The position numbers and the translations under genes are program-made. A DNA stretch of 64,000 nt from Autumnicola musiva (GTDB lineage: Bacteria; Bacteroidota; Bacteroidia; Flavobacteriales; Flavobacteriaceae), in NCBI RefSeq assembly GCF_031846585.1, contig NZ_JAVRHK010000003.1, positions 372,001 to 436,000 of the forward strand. The letters are read 5' to 3'. Below the pieces are notes generated by a model that saw nothing but the letters and a program-made list of their open reading frames with translations, had not been told where the DNA came from and made no database searches. This document shows, one piece after another, positions 52,183 to 61,292 of the stretch (its first letter is position 1; each line of letters begins with the position of its first letter).

Positions 52183-53136
52183 ATGAAATATTTAAAGAAA
52201 GGCCTTATAATCATCGGAATTTTAACTGTTTGTGCGTTGAGTATTAATGCTGTACAGGATTTTCCTATTGATGCCCTTGAAGGAGTACAACAGGATTCTG
52301 TTAGTAATAAAAATGTGGCCTTAAATTATCGTATTAAAGCTTTAAAGGTTCCTGAGAATATTGAATTTGCCGGAGAATCGGTTCCTCTGGAAGACCCGGA
52401 TGTTTATGAAAGGCTGGACAGGGAGTTGCTGGTAAATACTTACTGGCAATCCAACGCTTTGCTGTTAATGAAAAGAGCGCATAAATATTTCCCTGTTATC
52501 GAACCCATCCTGGAAGAGGAAGGGGTTCCAAATGATCTTAAATATATCGCGGTAATAGAAAGTGGTCTTACCCAGGCAGTTTCTCCTGCACGGGCTATTG
52601 GCTTTTGGCAAATAATGGAAGGTACCGGAAAAGATTACGGACTGGAAATTAATAATAATGTAGATGAGCGCTACAATATTGAAAAATCAACCAGAGTTGC
52701 TGCGGAGTATTTGAAGAGAGCCAAAGAAAAATTCGGAAACTGGACCCTGGCGGCATCGGCCTATAATGCCGGAAATGCTGGAATTGCAAGACAACTTGAA
52801 CGCCAGGAAGTTTCAGATTACTATGATTTACTTTTAGGAGAAGAAACAGGACGTTACGTCTTCAGGCTTTTGGCATTGAAGGAAATAATGACTGCGCCAG
52901 AAAAATACGGTTTTGTGTTTGAAGAAGAAGATCTTTACCAGCATATTCCCACTTATAAAGTTGAAGTTGATACGGTAGTCCGTAACTTTCCCGGTTTTGC
53001 TAAAAAATTCGGGATCAATTATAAAACCCTGAAGATTCACAATCCATGGTTAAGGGATGATCATTTAAACAATGCTTCCCGAAAAGAATATAAAATAGAT
53101 ATTCCTGAAAAAGGCTACTATCCTGAACTTAAATAA
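52183..53136 (+). CDS. lytic murein transglycosylase, MltD/SLT type without LysM repeats
   Basis: The 317-residue protein has a signal peptide (KGLIIIGILTVCALSINAVQ). The SLT domain lies at about 115-225: catalytic Glu in YIAVIESGL, then AIGFWQIMEGTG and AASAYNAGNAGIARQ. The C-terminal 60 residues (FPGFAKKFGINYKTLKIHNP) resemble a degenerate LysM-like segment, but clear LysM modules are absent. It cleaves peptidoglycan between MurNAc and GlcNAc in the periplasm. It is second in a two-gene operon. Confidence 0.92.
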   Translation: MKYLKKGLIIIGILTVCALSINAVQDFPIDALEGVQQDSVSNKNVALNYRIKALKVPENIEFAGESVPLEDPDVYERLDRELLVNTYWQSNALLLMKRAHKYFPVIEPILEEEGVPNDLKYIAVIESGLTQAVSPARAIGFWQIMEGTGKDYGLEINNNVDERYNIEKSTRVAAEYLKRAKEKFGNWTLAASAYNAGNAGIARQLERQEVSDYYDLLLGEETGRYVFRLLALKEIMTAPEKYGFVFEEEDLYQHIPTYKVEVDTVVRNFPGFAKKFGINYKTLKIHNPWLRDDHLNNASRKEYKIDIPEKGYYPELK

Positions 53137-53141
53137 CCGGT

Positions 53142-53852
53142 TTATTGCGGCAAATGAAGAATATTTGCCATTTTTGCCACTGGGGAAGTATCCATTAGGT
53201 AGCTGGAAATACCTTCTTCTATAGAATTGTAATTCAGATCGTATGATTTTTTTTCTGAAGCATTGTATGGAAGAAAAATGCTCCTTCTAATATCCATTAT
53301 TTTTTTGTCTTTTGAGATAAGAAAACATGTAGGTAAGCCCAGAGAATGTTTAAGGGTTTTTATTATAAAAGGATCGTTATTTTTTCTTTCATCTATATAA
53401 ACCACAAAAACATTACTATTAAATTCCTTAGCAATTTTTTTTGCTGTACTGGCTTTATCCCAGAAAAGTACTACGAATTTTACTTTATCCTGATATTTAT
53501 CGGCGAGTTTATTAATGGCTGGAATTTCCCCTTTTTCCGGTACGCACCATGAGGCATAAGTAATAAGGTATAACGGCTTGTCAAATTCATATAGACGAAC
53601 CGGCCTTTTGTTTAATTTATAAAATTTAAAATTATCTATGTACGTACTCCTGAGGCAATTTTTTACAAGGGAGTCAAAAAGAAACCTGCCTCGTTCATAA
53701 TCATTGAAACGATAAGCTGTTCTAGCTTTGCTTTCATATTTTGGCAAATGCTCATAAAGGGCCTGGGAGAAATAGATTTTTTTACTATCCTCATCTTGTG
53801 ATTGGGCGCAAAACCCGGAAATAAGAAGAAACAAAAGTAAATATTTCCTCAT
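53142..53852 (-). CDS. thioredoxin-like (TlpA family) secreted protein with one active-site Cys
   Basis: The 236-residue protein has a signal peptide (MRKYLLLFLLISGFCAQSQ). The thioredoxin fold starts about residue 95 (YLITYASWCVPEKGEIPAINKL, shown in part as ASWCVPEKGEIP) with cis-Pro motif GLPTCFLIS. The usual CxxC has become CVPE, so a normal disulfide exchange is not possible. The remaining Cys could act with another thiol such as the Cys after the cis-Pro. It is a convergent neighbour of the lytic transglycosylase gene, 5 bp apart. Confidence 0.82.
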   Translation of the reverse strand: MRKYLLLFLLISGFCAQSQDEDSKKIYFSQALYEHLPKYESKARTAYRFNDYERGRFLFDSLVKNCLRSTYIDNFKFYKLNKRPVRLYEFDKPLYLITYASWCVPEKGEIPAINKLADKYQDKVKFVVLFWDKASTAKKIAKEFNSNVFVVYIDERKNNDPFIIKTLKHSLGLPTCFLISKDKKIMDIRRSIFLPYNASEKKSYDLNYNSIEEGISSYLMDTSPVAKMANILHLPQ

Positions 53853-53975
53853 GCAGGTGCTCTTTAGTTCTATAAAGATACACCCGGGAAAAGTGTGAGG
53901 GAAATATACTCGTTAAAGGGTTAAAATACTGGCTAAAGGAATAATACCCTCTTAAAAACATTAGGAATTACAGCA

Positions 53976-54491
53976 TTAAATCTTTTTCATTTGCTGTTTC
54001 ATCATTTTAATCTGATCTTTCAGCATTCCGTGTTTATCAAGTTTTTTAGCTTCGCCAAGAAGGTTGGTAGCTTCCCTTTTTCTTCTCTTCGTCATGGCTA
54101 TTCCTGCAAGGTTTAGTTTTGCCATTGCCAGGTCCTGAGACATCGAAAGCCCCAAACGTATAGCTTTTTTAAAATATTTTTCAGCCTGGGTTATATTGGT
54201 TTGGGAAAGCATTAATCCATGTAAATACCAGTAATACCCCTGTTGCTTTTGAGTAAGAGCAGATTCCGGGTTTTTAATTTTATCCAGCCACTTCTTAGCC
54301 CCTGGAAAATCCTGTTTCCGCAGTTTTAGAAATGCTAATAAAATCATCTCGTTCTTAAAATACAGGAACACAAAAATTCCGGCTAATAATAGGAGAGCAA
54401 TTCCATTACCTATATTGGCTTCAAAGAATTGCCAGAAGGCCCATATTATTATTAATCCGGCTAAAACTAATTTGATATTTTTATTAAACAT
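53976..54491 (-). CDS. membrane-anchored TPR-like protein
   Basis: The 171-residue protein has two membrane helices (about 7-24 and 28-46). These are followed by a helical domain resembling tetratricopeptide repeats (QGYYWYLHGLMLSQTNITQAEKYFKKAIRLG, shown in part as QAEKYFKKAIRLG, then LAMAKLNLAGIAMTKRRKREA). TPR proteins mediate protein contacts; a partner is not evident. It is a single gene divergent from rpmH. Confidence 0.75.
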   Translation of the reverse strand: MFNKNIKLVLAGLIIIWAFWQFFEANIGNGIALLLLAGIFVFLYFKNEMILLAFLKLRKQDFPGAKKWLDKIKNPESALTQKQQGYYWYLHGLMLSQTNITQAEKYFKKAIRLGLSMSQDLAMAKLNLAGIAMTKRRKREATNLLGEAKKLDKHGMLKDQIKMMKQQMKKI

Positions 54492-54555
54492 GTTTCTCTT
54501 TGTTTTGCAGGCGGCAAAGGTAATAAAAACAATTAAAAATTATTTTAATTTAGTG

Positions 54556-54586
54556 TTTGTAGGAGTTAAAAAGCTTCGTATATTTG
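54556..54586 (+). promoter_or_regulatory. promoter of rpmH
   Basis: TTTG (54556-54559), exactly 19 bp, then TATATTTG (54579-54586) form a perfect Bacteroidetes housekeeping promoter. The leader to the start codon is about 50 nt. Confidence 0.85.
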
Positions 54587-54643
54587 CCCGCAGTTTTAAG
54601 GACTGCTTTTAAAAGATTTCACAGAAGATTAAAGATATTTAAA

Positions 54644-54802
54644 ATGAAAAGAACGTTTCAACCATCTAAGAGAAAAAGAAAAAACAAGCACGGCTTTAGA
54701 GAGCGTATGGCTAGTGTGAACGGTAGAAAAGTCCTGGCGAGAAGAAGGGCCAAAGGCAGAAAAAAACTATCTGTATCTTCTGAAAACAGACACAAACACT
54801 AA
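54644..54802 (+). CDS. rpmH: 50S ribosomal protein L34
   Basis: The 52-residue protein MKRTFQPSKRKRKNKHGFRE... is unmistakable L34, very basic. A longer frame from 54584 begins inside the promoter and is rejected. L34 is part of the large ribosomal subunit. The usual neighbours rnpA and dnaA are not next to it here, so the gene stands apart from an origin-type cluster. Confidence 0.97.
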   Translation: MKRTFQPSKRKRKNKHGFRERMASVNGRKVLARRRAKGRKKLSVSSENRHKH

Positions 54803-54826
54803 TGATTTTTAGTATCGAAAATAATA

Positions 54827-54858
54827 AAGGTGTTACTTTTTAAGTAACGCCTTTTTTT
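54827..54858 (+). terminator. terminator of rpmH
   Basis: GGTGTTACTT and AAGTAACGCC pair over 10 bp with one G-U and a short loop, followed by a run of seven T on the plus strand. Confidence 0.9.
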
Positions 54859-54901
54859 ATATCCAATAGCTTCTTATTTTTATAATCAAATAACCCAGAA
54901 A

Positions 54902-57754
54902 ATGCCCAAAAATAAAAACCTTAAAAGTATTTTAATAATAGGCTCGGGTCCAATTGTAATTGGCCAGGCCTGTGAATTTGATTATTCCGGAACACAAGCA
55001 CTTCGTTCTTTGCGTGAAGATGGAGTGGAAACTATATTGATAAATTCCAATCCGGCAACCATCATGACCGACCCCTCCATGGCAGATCATGTATATCTTA
55101 GACCACTTACCACTAGGTCTATTGTGGAAATCTTAAAAAAGCATCCCGGCATAGATGCGGTCCTTCCTACAATGGGAGGCCAGACCGCGCTCAATTTATG
55201 TATAGAAGCTGATGAAAAAGGAATCTGGCAAGATTTTGGGGTAAAACTTATAGGAGTAGATATTGATGCCATTAATATTTGTGAGGATCGTGAGAAGTTT
55301 AAGCAGCTTATGGGAAAAATTGGTGTTCCTGTTGCTCCGGCTAAAACAGTAACCTCTTACCTGCAGGGAAAAGAAGTTGCTCAGGAATTTGGTTTTCCAC
55401 TGGTGATCCGGGCATCTTTTACTCTTGGTGGAGGCGGTGCAGGTTTTGTTCATCGCCAGGAAGATTTTGAGGAAATGTTAACCTATGGTCTGGAAGCTTC
55501 TCCAATTCATGAAGTTTTAATAGATAAGGCTTTACTGGGATGGAAGGAGTATGAGCTTGAATTGCTGCGGGACAGGAATGATAATGTGGTTATTATTTGT
55601 ACCATAGAAAATATGGATCCTATGGGAATCCATACCGGTGATTCCATTACCGTTGCACCTGCCATGACGCTTAGTGACACTGCATTCCAGAGAATGCGTG
55701 ACCTTGCAATTAAAATGATGCGGAGTATTGGCGACTTTGCCGGTGGATGTAATGTTCAGTTTGCGGTAAGCCCCGATGAAAAAGAAGAAATCTATGCCAT
55801 AGAAATTAATCCAAGGGTTTCCCGTTCTTCTGCCCTGGCCTCCAAAGCTACCGGTTATCCTATTGCCAAAGTGGCAACAAAGCTGGCAATGGGTTATAAT
55901 CTTGATGAGCTGGAAAATCAAATTACTAAAACCACTTCAGCATTATTTGAACCTTCTCTTGATTATGTGATAGTAAAAATCCCACGCTGGAATTTTGACA
56001 AATTTGAAGGTAGTGAGCGCACCCTCGGCCTTCAGATGAAATCTGTAGGGGAAGTAATGGGGATTGGGCGCTCTTTTCAGGAAGCATTGCATAAAGCCAC
56101 CCAGTCTCTTGAAATCAAAAGAAATGGATTGGGAGCTGACGGAAAGGGCTACACCAAGTACGACGAAATTATAGATAAGCTTACCCACGCAAGCTGGGAC
56201 AGGGTTTTTGTAATTTATGATGCCATTCAGGCGGGTATTCCGCTAAGTCGCATTCATGATATTACAAAAATCGATATGTGGTTCCTGAAGCAGTACGAAG
56301 AACTTTTCGCGCTGGAAATAGAAATTTCAAAATATAATATTAATACGCTTCCCAAAGATATTTTTCTTGAAGCCAAGCAAAAAGGTTTTGCCGACAGGCA
56401 GATTGCTTTTATGCTGAAATGCCTGGAAAGTGAAGTATATAATAAACGGGAAGAGCTCGGGATAAACAGGGTCTATAAACTGGTTGATACCTGTGCGGCA
56501 GAATTTAAAGCGGAAACACCTTATTATTATTCAACTTTTGAAGCTGAAATAGAAACGGCTGACGGTAAAAAATATGTTTCCAACGAAAGCATTTCCAGTG
56601 ATAAAAAGAAAATTGTAGTTCTCGGTTCCGGCCCAAACAGGATTGGCCAGGGGATAGAATTTGATTACAGTTGCGTACATGGTGTTCTTGCTGCTGCAGA
56701 ATGCGGTTATGAAACCGTGATGATCAATTGTAATCCTGAAACTGTTTCTACAGATTTTGATATTGCCGATAAACTTTATTTTGAACCGGTTTTCTGGGAA
56801 CATATTTATGATATTATACGGCATGAAAATCCCGAAGGCGTGATAGTACAGCTGGGGGGGCAAACTGCCCTTAAACTGGCTGAAAAACTGGATCGCTACG
56901 GAATAAAAATTATGGGTACCAGTTTTAAAGCATTGGATTTAGCAGAAGACCGCGGAAGCTTTTCCCGATTGCTGCAGGATAATGATATTCCTTATCCTGA
57001 ATTTGGCACTGCTGAAAATGCCGAAGAAGCACTTGCCCTTGCCGATGAGCTGGATTTTCCAATCCTGGTCCGGCCTTCTTATGTTCTTGGTGGCCAGGGG
57101 ATGAAAATTGTAATTAATAAACAGGAGCTGGAAGAAACGGTTGTAGATTTACTTAGAAAAATACCCAATAATAAACTGCTGCTGGACCATTATCTTGATG
57201 GTGCCATTGAGGCTGAAGCCGATGCCATTTGTGATGGGGAAGATGTTTACATTATAGGTATAATGGAGCATATAGAACCTTGCGGAATACATTCCGGAGA
57301 TTCCAATGCGTTATTGCCCCCGTTCACTCTTGGTGACCTGGTAATGCAACAGATTAAAGATCATACCAGGAAAATTGCTGTTGCCTTAAACACCGTGGGG
57401 CTTATAAATATACAGTTTGCTATTAAAGATGAGCAGGTTTATATTATAGAAGCCAATCCAAGGGCTTCCAGAACAGTGCCTTTTATCGCCAAGGCTTATA
57501 AGGAACCTTACGTAAATTATGCTACCAAGGTTATGTTAGGAGAGAAAAAGCTGAAGGATTTTAATTTTAACCCCCAGCTGGAAGGTTATGCCATAAAACA
57601 ACCAGTATTCTCTTTTAATAAATTCCATAAAGTAAATAAACAGCTTGGTCCTGAAATGAAAAGTACCGGTGAAAGTATTTTGTTTATTGACAGTTTAAAA
57701 GATGATGCTTTTTACGACCTGTATTCAAGGCGTAAAATGTACCTTAGCAAATAA
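54902..57754 (+). CDS. carB: carbamoyl-phosphate synthase large subunit
   Basis: The 950-residue protein has two homologous ATP-grasp halves: SILIIGSGPIVIGQACEFDYSG (shown in part as GSGPIVIGQACEFDYSG) opens the first, and VVLGSGPNRIGQGIEFDYS the second near residue 560. AIEINPRVSRSSALASKATG and IIEANPRASRTVPFIAKA are the metal-binding ends. It stops about 120 residues short of E. coli CarB and so lacks the C-terminal methylglyoxal-synthase-like allosteric domain. It makes carbamoyl phosphate for pyrimidines and arginine with CarA, which is not adjacent. Confidence 0.96.
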   Translation: MPKNKNLKSILIIGSGPIVIGQACEFDYSGTQALRSLREDGVETILINSNPATIMTDPSMADHVYLRPLTTRSIVEILKKHPGIDAVLPTMGGQTALNLCIEADEKGIWQDFGVKLIGVDIDAINICEDREKFKQLMGKIGVPVAPAKTVTSYLQGKEVAQEFGFPLVIRASFTLGGGGAGFVHRQEDFEEMLTYGLEASPIHEVLIDKALLGWKEYELELLRDRNDNVVIICTIENMDPMGIHTGDSITVAPAMTLSDTAFQRMRDLAIKMMRSIGDFAGGCNVQFAVSPDEKEEIYAIEINPRVSRSSALASKATGYPIAKVATKLAMGYNLDELENQITKTTSALFEPSLDYVIVKIPRWNFDKFEGSERTLGLQMKSVGEVMGIGRSFQEALHKATQSLEIKRNGLGADGKGYTKYDEIIDKLTHASWDRVFVIYDAIQAGIPLSRIHDITKIDMWFLKQYEELFALEIEISKYNINTLPKDIFLEAKQKGFADRQIAFMLKCLESEVYNKREELGINRVYKLVDTCAAEFKAETPYYYSTFEAEIETADGKKYVSNESISSDKKKIVVLGSGPNRIGQGIEFDYSCVHGVLAAAECGYETVMINCNPETVSTDFDIADKLYFEPVFWEHIYDIIRHENPEGVIVQLGGQTALKLAEKLDRYGIKIMGTSFKALDLAEDRGSFSRLLQDNDIPYPEFGTAENAEEALALADELDFPILVRPSYVLGGQGMKIVINKQELEETVVDLLRKIPNNKLLLDHYLDGAIEAEADAICDGEDVYIIGIMEHIEPCGIHSGDSNALLPPFTLGDLVMQQIKDHTRKIAVALNTVGLINIQFAIKDEQVYIIEANPRASRTVPFIAKAYKEPYVNYATKVMLGEKKLKDFNFNPQLEGYAIKQPVFSFNKFHKVNKQLGPEMKSTGESILFIDSLKDDAFYDLYSRRKMYLSK

Positions 57755-57782
57755 TTGGCTTAAAGCCCAATGTTATATGTGT

Positions 57783-57830
57783 TAGATAATAATAAAGGCT
57801 GCTCATTCGGGCAGCCTTTATTATTATCTA
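57783..57830. terminator. bidirectional terminator after carB
   Basis: A perfect 20-bp inverted repeat (57783-57802 with 57811-57830) has an 8-nt loop and a GC-rich top (GGCTGC with GCAGCC). It lies between convergent carB and the lipocalin-like gene. Confidence 0.92.
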
Positions 57831-57844
57831 ATCTTAATTCTAGA

Positions 57845-58243
57845 TTAGTCTTTACTCAGTTTTAAAATCTGAACAGAATTTTTTCCATCTGTAGATTTCC
57901 AGAGTTGTTCTTTCTTTTTATTGGTAACCATTATCCATGTCTTGTCAAATTCTGAATCTTCGGTAGGATTTTTACTGGTGATGGTCATCAGATCATCCCC
58001 CTGCATAATCCATTTAAAATCCTGCACATCACTAAATTCACTCTGGAACATATTATATTCAACGTTTTTTTCCCCGGTTCCGTTTTTGTTAATCACCAGT
58101 TTTCCCGCATTCCGGGTAGTAAAGTTCTGACCTTTCTGGTTATCTACCTCATAACGGTCAATATTCCAGGTTCCTACTACATTTGGACTACAGCTAATAA
58201 TAAGTAAGGAACAAAACACGCCGATAAATAAAACTTTTTTCAT
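57845..58243 (-). CDS. lipocalin-like lipoprotein
   Basis: The 132-residue protein has a lipoprotein signal ending IISCSP. GTWNIDRYEVDN is the lipocalin-type first strand, and the rest alternates as expected for a small beta barrel (FKWIMQGDDLMTITSKN, shown in part as WIMQGDDLMTITSKN). It probably binds a hydrophobic ligand or acts structurally in the envelope. It is monocistronic. Confidence 0.75.
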   Translation of the reverse strand: MKKVLFIGVFCSLLIISCSPNVVGTWNIDRYEVDNQKGQNFTTRNAGKLVINKNGTGEKNVEYNMFQSEFSDVQDFKWIMQGDDLMTITSKNPTEDSEFDKTWIMVTNKKKEQLWKSTDGKNSVQILKLSKD

Positions 58244-58335
58244 AACTATTTATTTTTGTCTCAATATACTATAAATTGCATCTTTTAATATGATCTAAGG
58301 CCTTTTAGCCTAAATTTTTCACTAAATATTAGCAG

Positions 58336-58734
58336 ATGAAAGAATTGGTTTTAACATTTGGAGGTGTTTATGGAGCACTGGGAGTAGTATTTGGAGCTTT
58401 TGGTGCACATGCACTAAAAAAGCGACTAAATGAAGATCAATTGAAAAGTTTTGAAACAGGCGTAAAATACCAGATGTACCATGCGTTGATATTGATAATT
58501 TCCGGAATTGTATTTCCGTTTCTCACCTTGGGGCAGGAATGGGCTGCCTGGTGCTTCATCATAGGGGTGTTTCTCTTCTCTTTTAGTATTTACGGATTGG
58601 TTCTTACTGATGCAGCCGGTAAAAAATGGAAATTTTTAGGTCCTGTAACTCCGCTGGGAGGTTTACTGCTCATAATTGGCTGGATTCTTTTTACTGTAAA
58701 TATAGTAAGTGTAGCTGTTTACCTGAATATTTAA
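58336..58734 (+). CDS. DUF423 membrane protein
   Basis: The 132-residue protein has four membrane helices and the family signature GALGVVFGAFGAHALKKRL near the N-terminus, then GVKYQMYHALILI. DUF423 is widespread and of unknown function. The last 4 bp overlap the convergent lipoprotein gene. Confidence 0.93.
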   Translation: MKELVLTFGGVYGALGVVFGAFGAHALKKRLNEDQLKSFETGVKYQMYHALILIISGIVFPFLTLGQEWAAWCFIIGVFLFSFSIYGLVLTDAAGKKWKFLGPVTPLGGLLLIIGWILFTVNIVSVAVYLNI

Positions 58735-59210
58735 TTAACCCCGCAATTGGTTCTTTTCAATCTAAAATTTTCATCAAATTTCACTGCTGAAGGATTTACA
58801 AAAGTCACTTTACCATCGGTCTCTTTCATTTCTGCATATCCTTCTGTTATTGAGGTTTTCTCTTTTAAAAAAACCACATCCCGTACAGACTCTTTTCCTT
58901 CCGAATTAAAATAGTATTCCGCAAAAAGTGTATCTCCTCTCATTTCTCCAACAATTTGTCCGTTATTTTTGTCTTTTTCAGCGAGGTGATACATAAGATA
59001 ACCCGTAACCTGGTCACCGGTTATTTCCAGTCCAAGATTTATAGTATCATTATTTTGAGCGTAAAGAAAGCATTGTTTTTGAGGAATTGATTCATTTTCT
59101 TCAACAATAACGGGAGAAGTTTGATTTGTTTCCTTCTGTTCTTCTTTTTTCTCTTTGCATGACCAGAAAAAAGCTGAACAAATGATGAAGCCGAGGAGCT
59201 TTGTCTTCAT
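58731..59210 (-). CDS. hypothetical lipoprotein
   Basis: The 159-residue protein has signal MKTKLLGFIICSAFFWSC followed by a Lys/Glu-rich linker (KEKKEEQKETNQ). The mature domain is beta-rich (NDTINLGLEITGDQVTGYLMY) with no family I can name with certainty. It resembles small exported Bacteroidetes proteins of unknown role. The 200 bp upstream of it show no clear feature. Confidence 0.7.
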   Translation of the reverse strand: MKTKLLGFIICSAFFWSCKEKKEEQKETNQTSPVIVEENESIPQKQCFLYAQNNDTINLGLEITGDQVTGYLMYHLAEKDKNNGQIVGEMRGDTLFAEYYFNSEGKESVRDVVFLKEKTSITEGYAEMKETDGKVTFVNPSAVKFDENFRLKRTNCGVN

Positions 59211-59410
59211 TTTTAAATTTTTAATAAAGATAAAGGATTCTAAAAAAGTATATAATTAGAATGAAAAATTATTTGATTATCCTTTACTGGTAAAAATCCT
59301 TTTTGGGATATTGTTTAACTTGTTTCAGCATCTCATTAGAATCAAAAAATAATTATTTGATAATACCTGTATCGAGTTTTGGATAAAGATAGATTTATGA
59401 TAATATGGAA

Positions 59411-60373
59411 TTATTGCGTAAATCCGGAACCCTCTCTTTTACGGTAATTTTCTGCAAAATATGCAATAATTAGTAACTGGATGGAATGGTAGAGCATAAT
59501 AGGTAGCAGTAGGAGACCTGTTCCCGCTGCGCTTCCAAAAATAACCTTCACCATAACAGAGCCGTGTACCAACGATTTTTTTGTTCCGCAGAACTGGGTG
59601 GCTATTTTATCCTTAATATCAAAATTAAGAGCATTACAGAGGGTATTTAGACCAAAATAAATTATCAAAAAGAAAAGTACGATTAATGCAAACAATTTAA
59701 TCAAATCCCCAGCAGATACTGTATTGAAAAGATTTGAAGTAAAAGAGTTGCTGAAGCTGGAATAAATTATAAGAATGATGGTGGACTTATCTATTAAACC
59801 TAGTTTTTTGCTGTGTTTTTGTGCAAAATCTCCAAGAAATTTCTGAAAAAATAAACCCAGCCCCAATGGCAGGATAATTTGCAAAAATAATTTTAAAAGT
59901 ACGTTGGTAAATTCAAAATTTGTTGAATGACTTAAGAAAATTCCTAACCAGAGGGGAGTGGCAAAAATGCCAATTAATCCCGAGAGGCTGGCATTAAATA
60001 TAGCTGTTGGGATATTTCCCCTGGCAATGGCCACCATAACAACAGATGAGGAAACCGTTGAAGGCAATGTGGCAAAAAAGAAGAGGGAGATCCATAATTG
60101 AGAAGAAGTTCCCGCTTCAAATAATGGCAGGCATAACAGGGCCAGCAATGGGAAAATTACAAATGTTGTCACCTGGATTACCATATGAGAATGGTAATTT
60201 TTGAGTCCTGTCTTAAATTCTGCAGGCGATAATTTTAATCCGTAGAAAAAGAAAATCAGGCCAATCCCAATATCGGTAATGATTTTTAAAGGAAAAATTT
60301 CTATTCCCTGCGGAAAAAAATAAGCAATAAAAATAGCCGCAAAAATGGATACTATAAACCCGTTAAACTTCAA
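59411..60373 (-). CDS. bile acid:sodium symporter (SBF-like) family transporter
   Basis: The 320-residue protein has nine to ten membrane helices and the SBF-like signatures GLIFFFYGLKLSPAEFK, LFFFATLPSTVSSSVVMVAIA and KKSLVHGSVMVKVIF. It carries an organic anion with sodium across the inner membrane; the substrate is unknown. The start is TTG 60373, directly after the thioesterase stop codon, so translation is likely coupled. Confidence 0.9.
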   Translation of the reverse strand: MKFNGFIVSIFAAIFIAYFFPQGIEIFPLKIITDIGIGLIFFFYGLKLSPAEFKTGLKNYHSHMVIQVTTFVIFPLLALLCLPLFEAGTSSQLWISLFFFATLPSTVSSSVVMVAIARGNIPTAIFNASLSGLIGIFATPLWLGIFLSHSTNFEFTNVLLKLFLQIILPLGLGLFFQKFLGDFAQKHSKKLGLIDKSTIILIIYSSFSNSFTSNLFNTVSAGDLIKLFALIVLFFLIIYFGLNTLCNALNFDIKDKIATQFCGTKKSLVHGSVMVKVIFGSAAGTGLLLLPIMLYHSIQLLIIAYFAENYRKREGSGFTQ

Positions 60374-60919
60374 TTACCTTTCAATTTTTACGTTATCCAG
60401 TTCCTGAATGTGCAGGTATTCTTCAGAAATAAAATCGGTATCATGAAATTCCTGTTTTCTGTTTTTTTTCATGACTTTTCTTCTAAGGCTTTTTGCAAAA
60501 CGTCTTATATCATCATCTGTTTTAAGAATAAGGCCGGGCACTTGTACAGATTTTCCTTTGCTGTCTTTGGCCACCATGGTGATATGTGAAGAGTTGCAAT
60601 GTTTCTTTTCCCCGGTCTGTATTGTTTCAGCTTCCACACGAATCCCAATTACCATAGAGCTGTTTCCTACATAGTTCACAGAAGCCTTCATGGTCACCAA
60701 TTCGCCAATTTCAATAGGACTTAGAAAATCTACGGTATCCACACTGGCTGTAACACAATAGGTTTGCGAATGCTTGGATGCACAGGCAAAAGCAATCTGG
60801 TCCAGCAGGGAAAGGATATAGCCTCCATGGATTTTACCGTTAAAATTAGAATGGGAGGGTAGCATTAATTCTGAAATTACTACCTGAGACTCCTCAATAG
60901 TCTTAAATTTTTTGATCAT
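60374..60919 (-). CDS. acyl-CoA thioesterase, hotdog fold
   Basis: The 181-residue protein has a hotdog domain in the N-terminal 125 residues: NFNGKIHGGYILSLLDQIAF with the family Asp, and SVDTVDFLSPIEIGELVTM. A basic C-terminal extension follows. It hydrolyses acyl-CoA to free fatty acid and CoA in the cytosol. It precedes the transporter gene without a gap. Confidence 0.92.
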   Translation of the reverse strand: MIKKFKTIEESQVVISELMLPSHSNFNGKIHGGYILSLLDQIAFACASKHSQTYCVTASVDTVDFLSPIEIGELVTMKASVNYVGNSSMVIGIRVEAETIQTGEKKHCNSSHITMVAKDSKGKSVQVPGLILKTDDDIRRFAKSLRRKVMKKNRKQEFHDTDFISEEYLHIQELDNVKIER

Positions 60920-60922
60920 AAT

Positions 60923-61291
60923 TTATCTGTCTCTAAAATGTGGGGATTGTGCTTCTCTAACTTCGGTTATAAAATATTTAGTATCACCCCAAAAGAAAAA
61001 TGTGCTATATCTTTCAATATAGGTGAGCTTTACGTAATTCCCTTCGTTCTCCTGGAGTTGCCGTATCAGGTCTTCTTTATTATCCAGTATCGAAAACTGA
61101 AAAATCTGAGCACCGCTTATTCCCTGGCTAATTTCTCCTTCCCAGGTTTTTGAAATCACCCCTTTTTTGCTGAATTTAATAAGTTCTCCACTCCTGGTGC
61201 CTTCGCTGTAGGGTACGTAATAAACAAATGCAAAGTATGCTATAAATAGTAAGAATATGCTTCCTAATATAATGTATAAGGTTTTCTTCAT
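60923..61291 (-). CDS. small membrane-anchored protein of unknown function
   Basis: From ATG 61291 the protein has 122 residues with one N-terminal membrane helix (LYIILGSIFLLFIAYFAFVY). A conserved beta-rich domain follows (GTRSGELIKFSKKGVISKTWEGEI, shown in part as GTRSGELIKFSKKG). Relatives in Flavobacteria are often mislabelled 6-phosphogluconate dehydrogenase; no NAD-binding motif exists here. It starts 1 bp after the serine hydrolase stop and ends 3 bp before the thioesterase gene. Confidence 0.8.
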   Translation of the reverse strand: MKKTLYIILGSIFLLFIAYFAFVYYVPYSEGTRSGELIKFSKKGVISKTWEGEISQGISGAQIFQFSILDNKEDLIRQLQENEGNYVKLTYIERYSTFFFWGDTKYFITEVREAQSPHFRDR

Positions 61292-61292
61292 T

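Noticed and set aside
54584..54643. N-terminal extension of L34
   Set aside because: It starts within the -7 promoter box; L34 proteins begin at MKRTFQPS.
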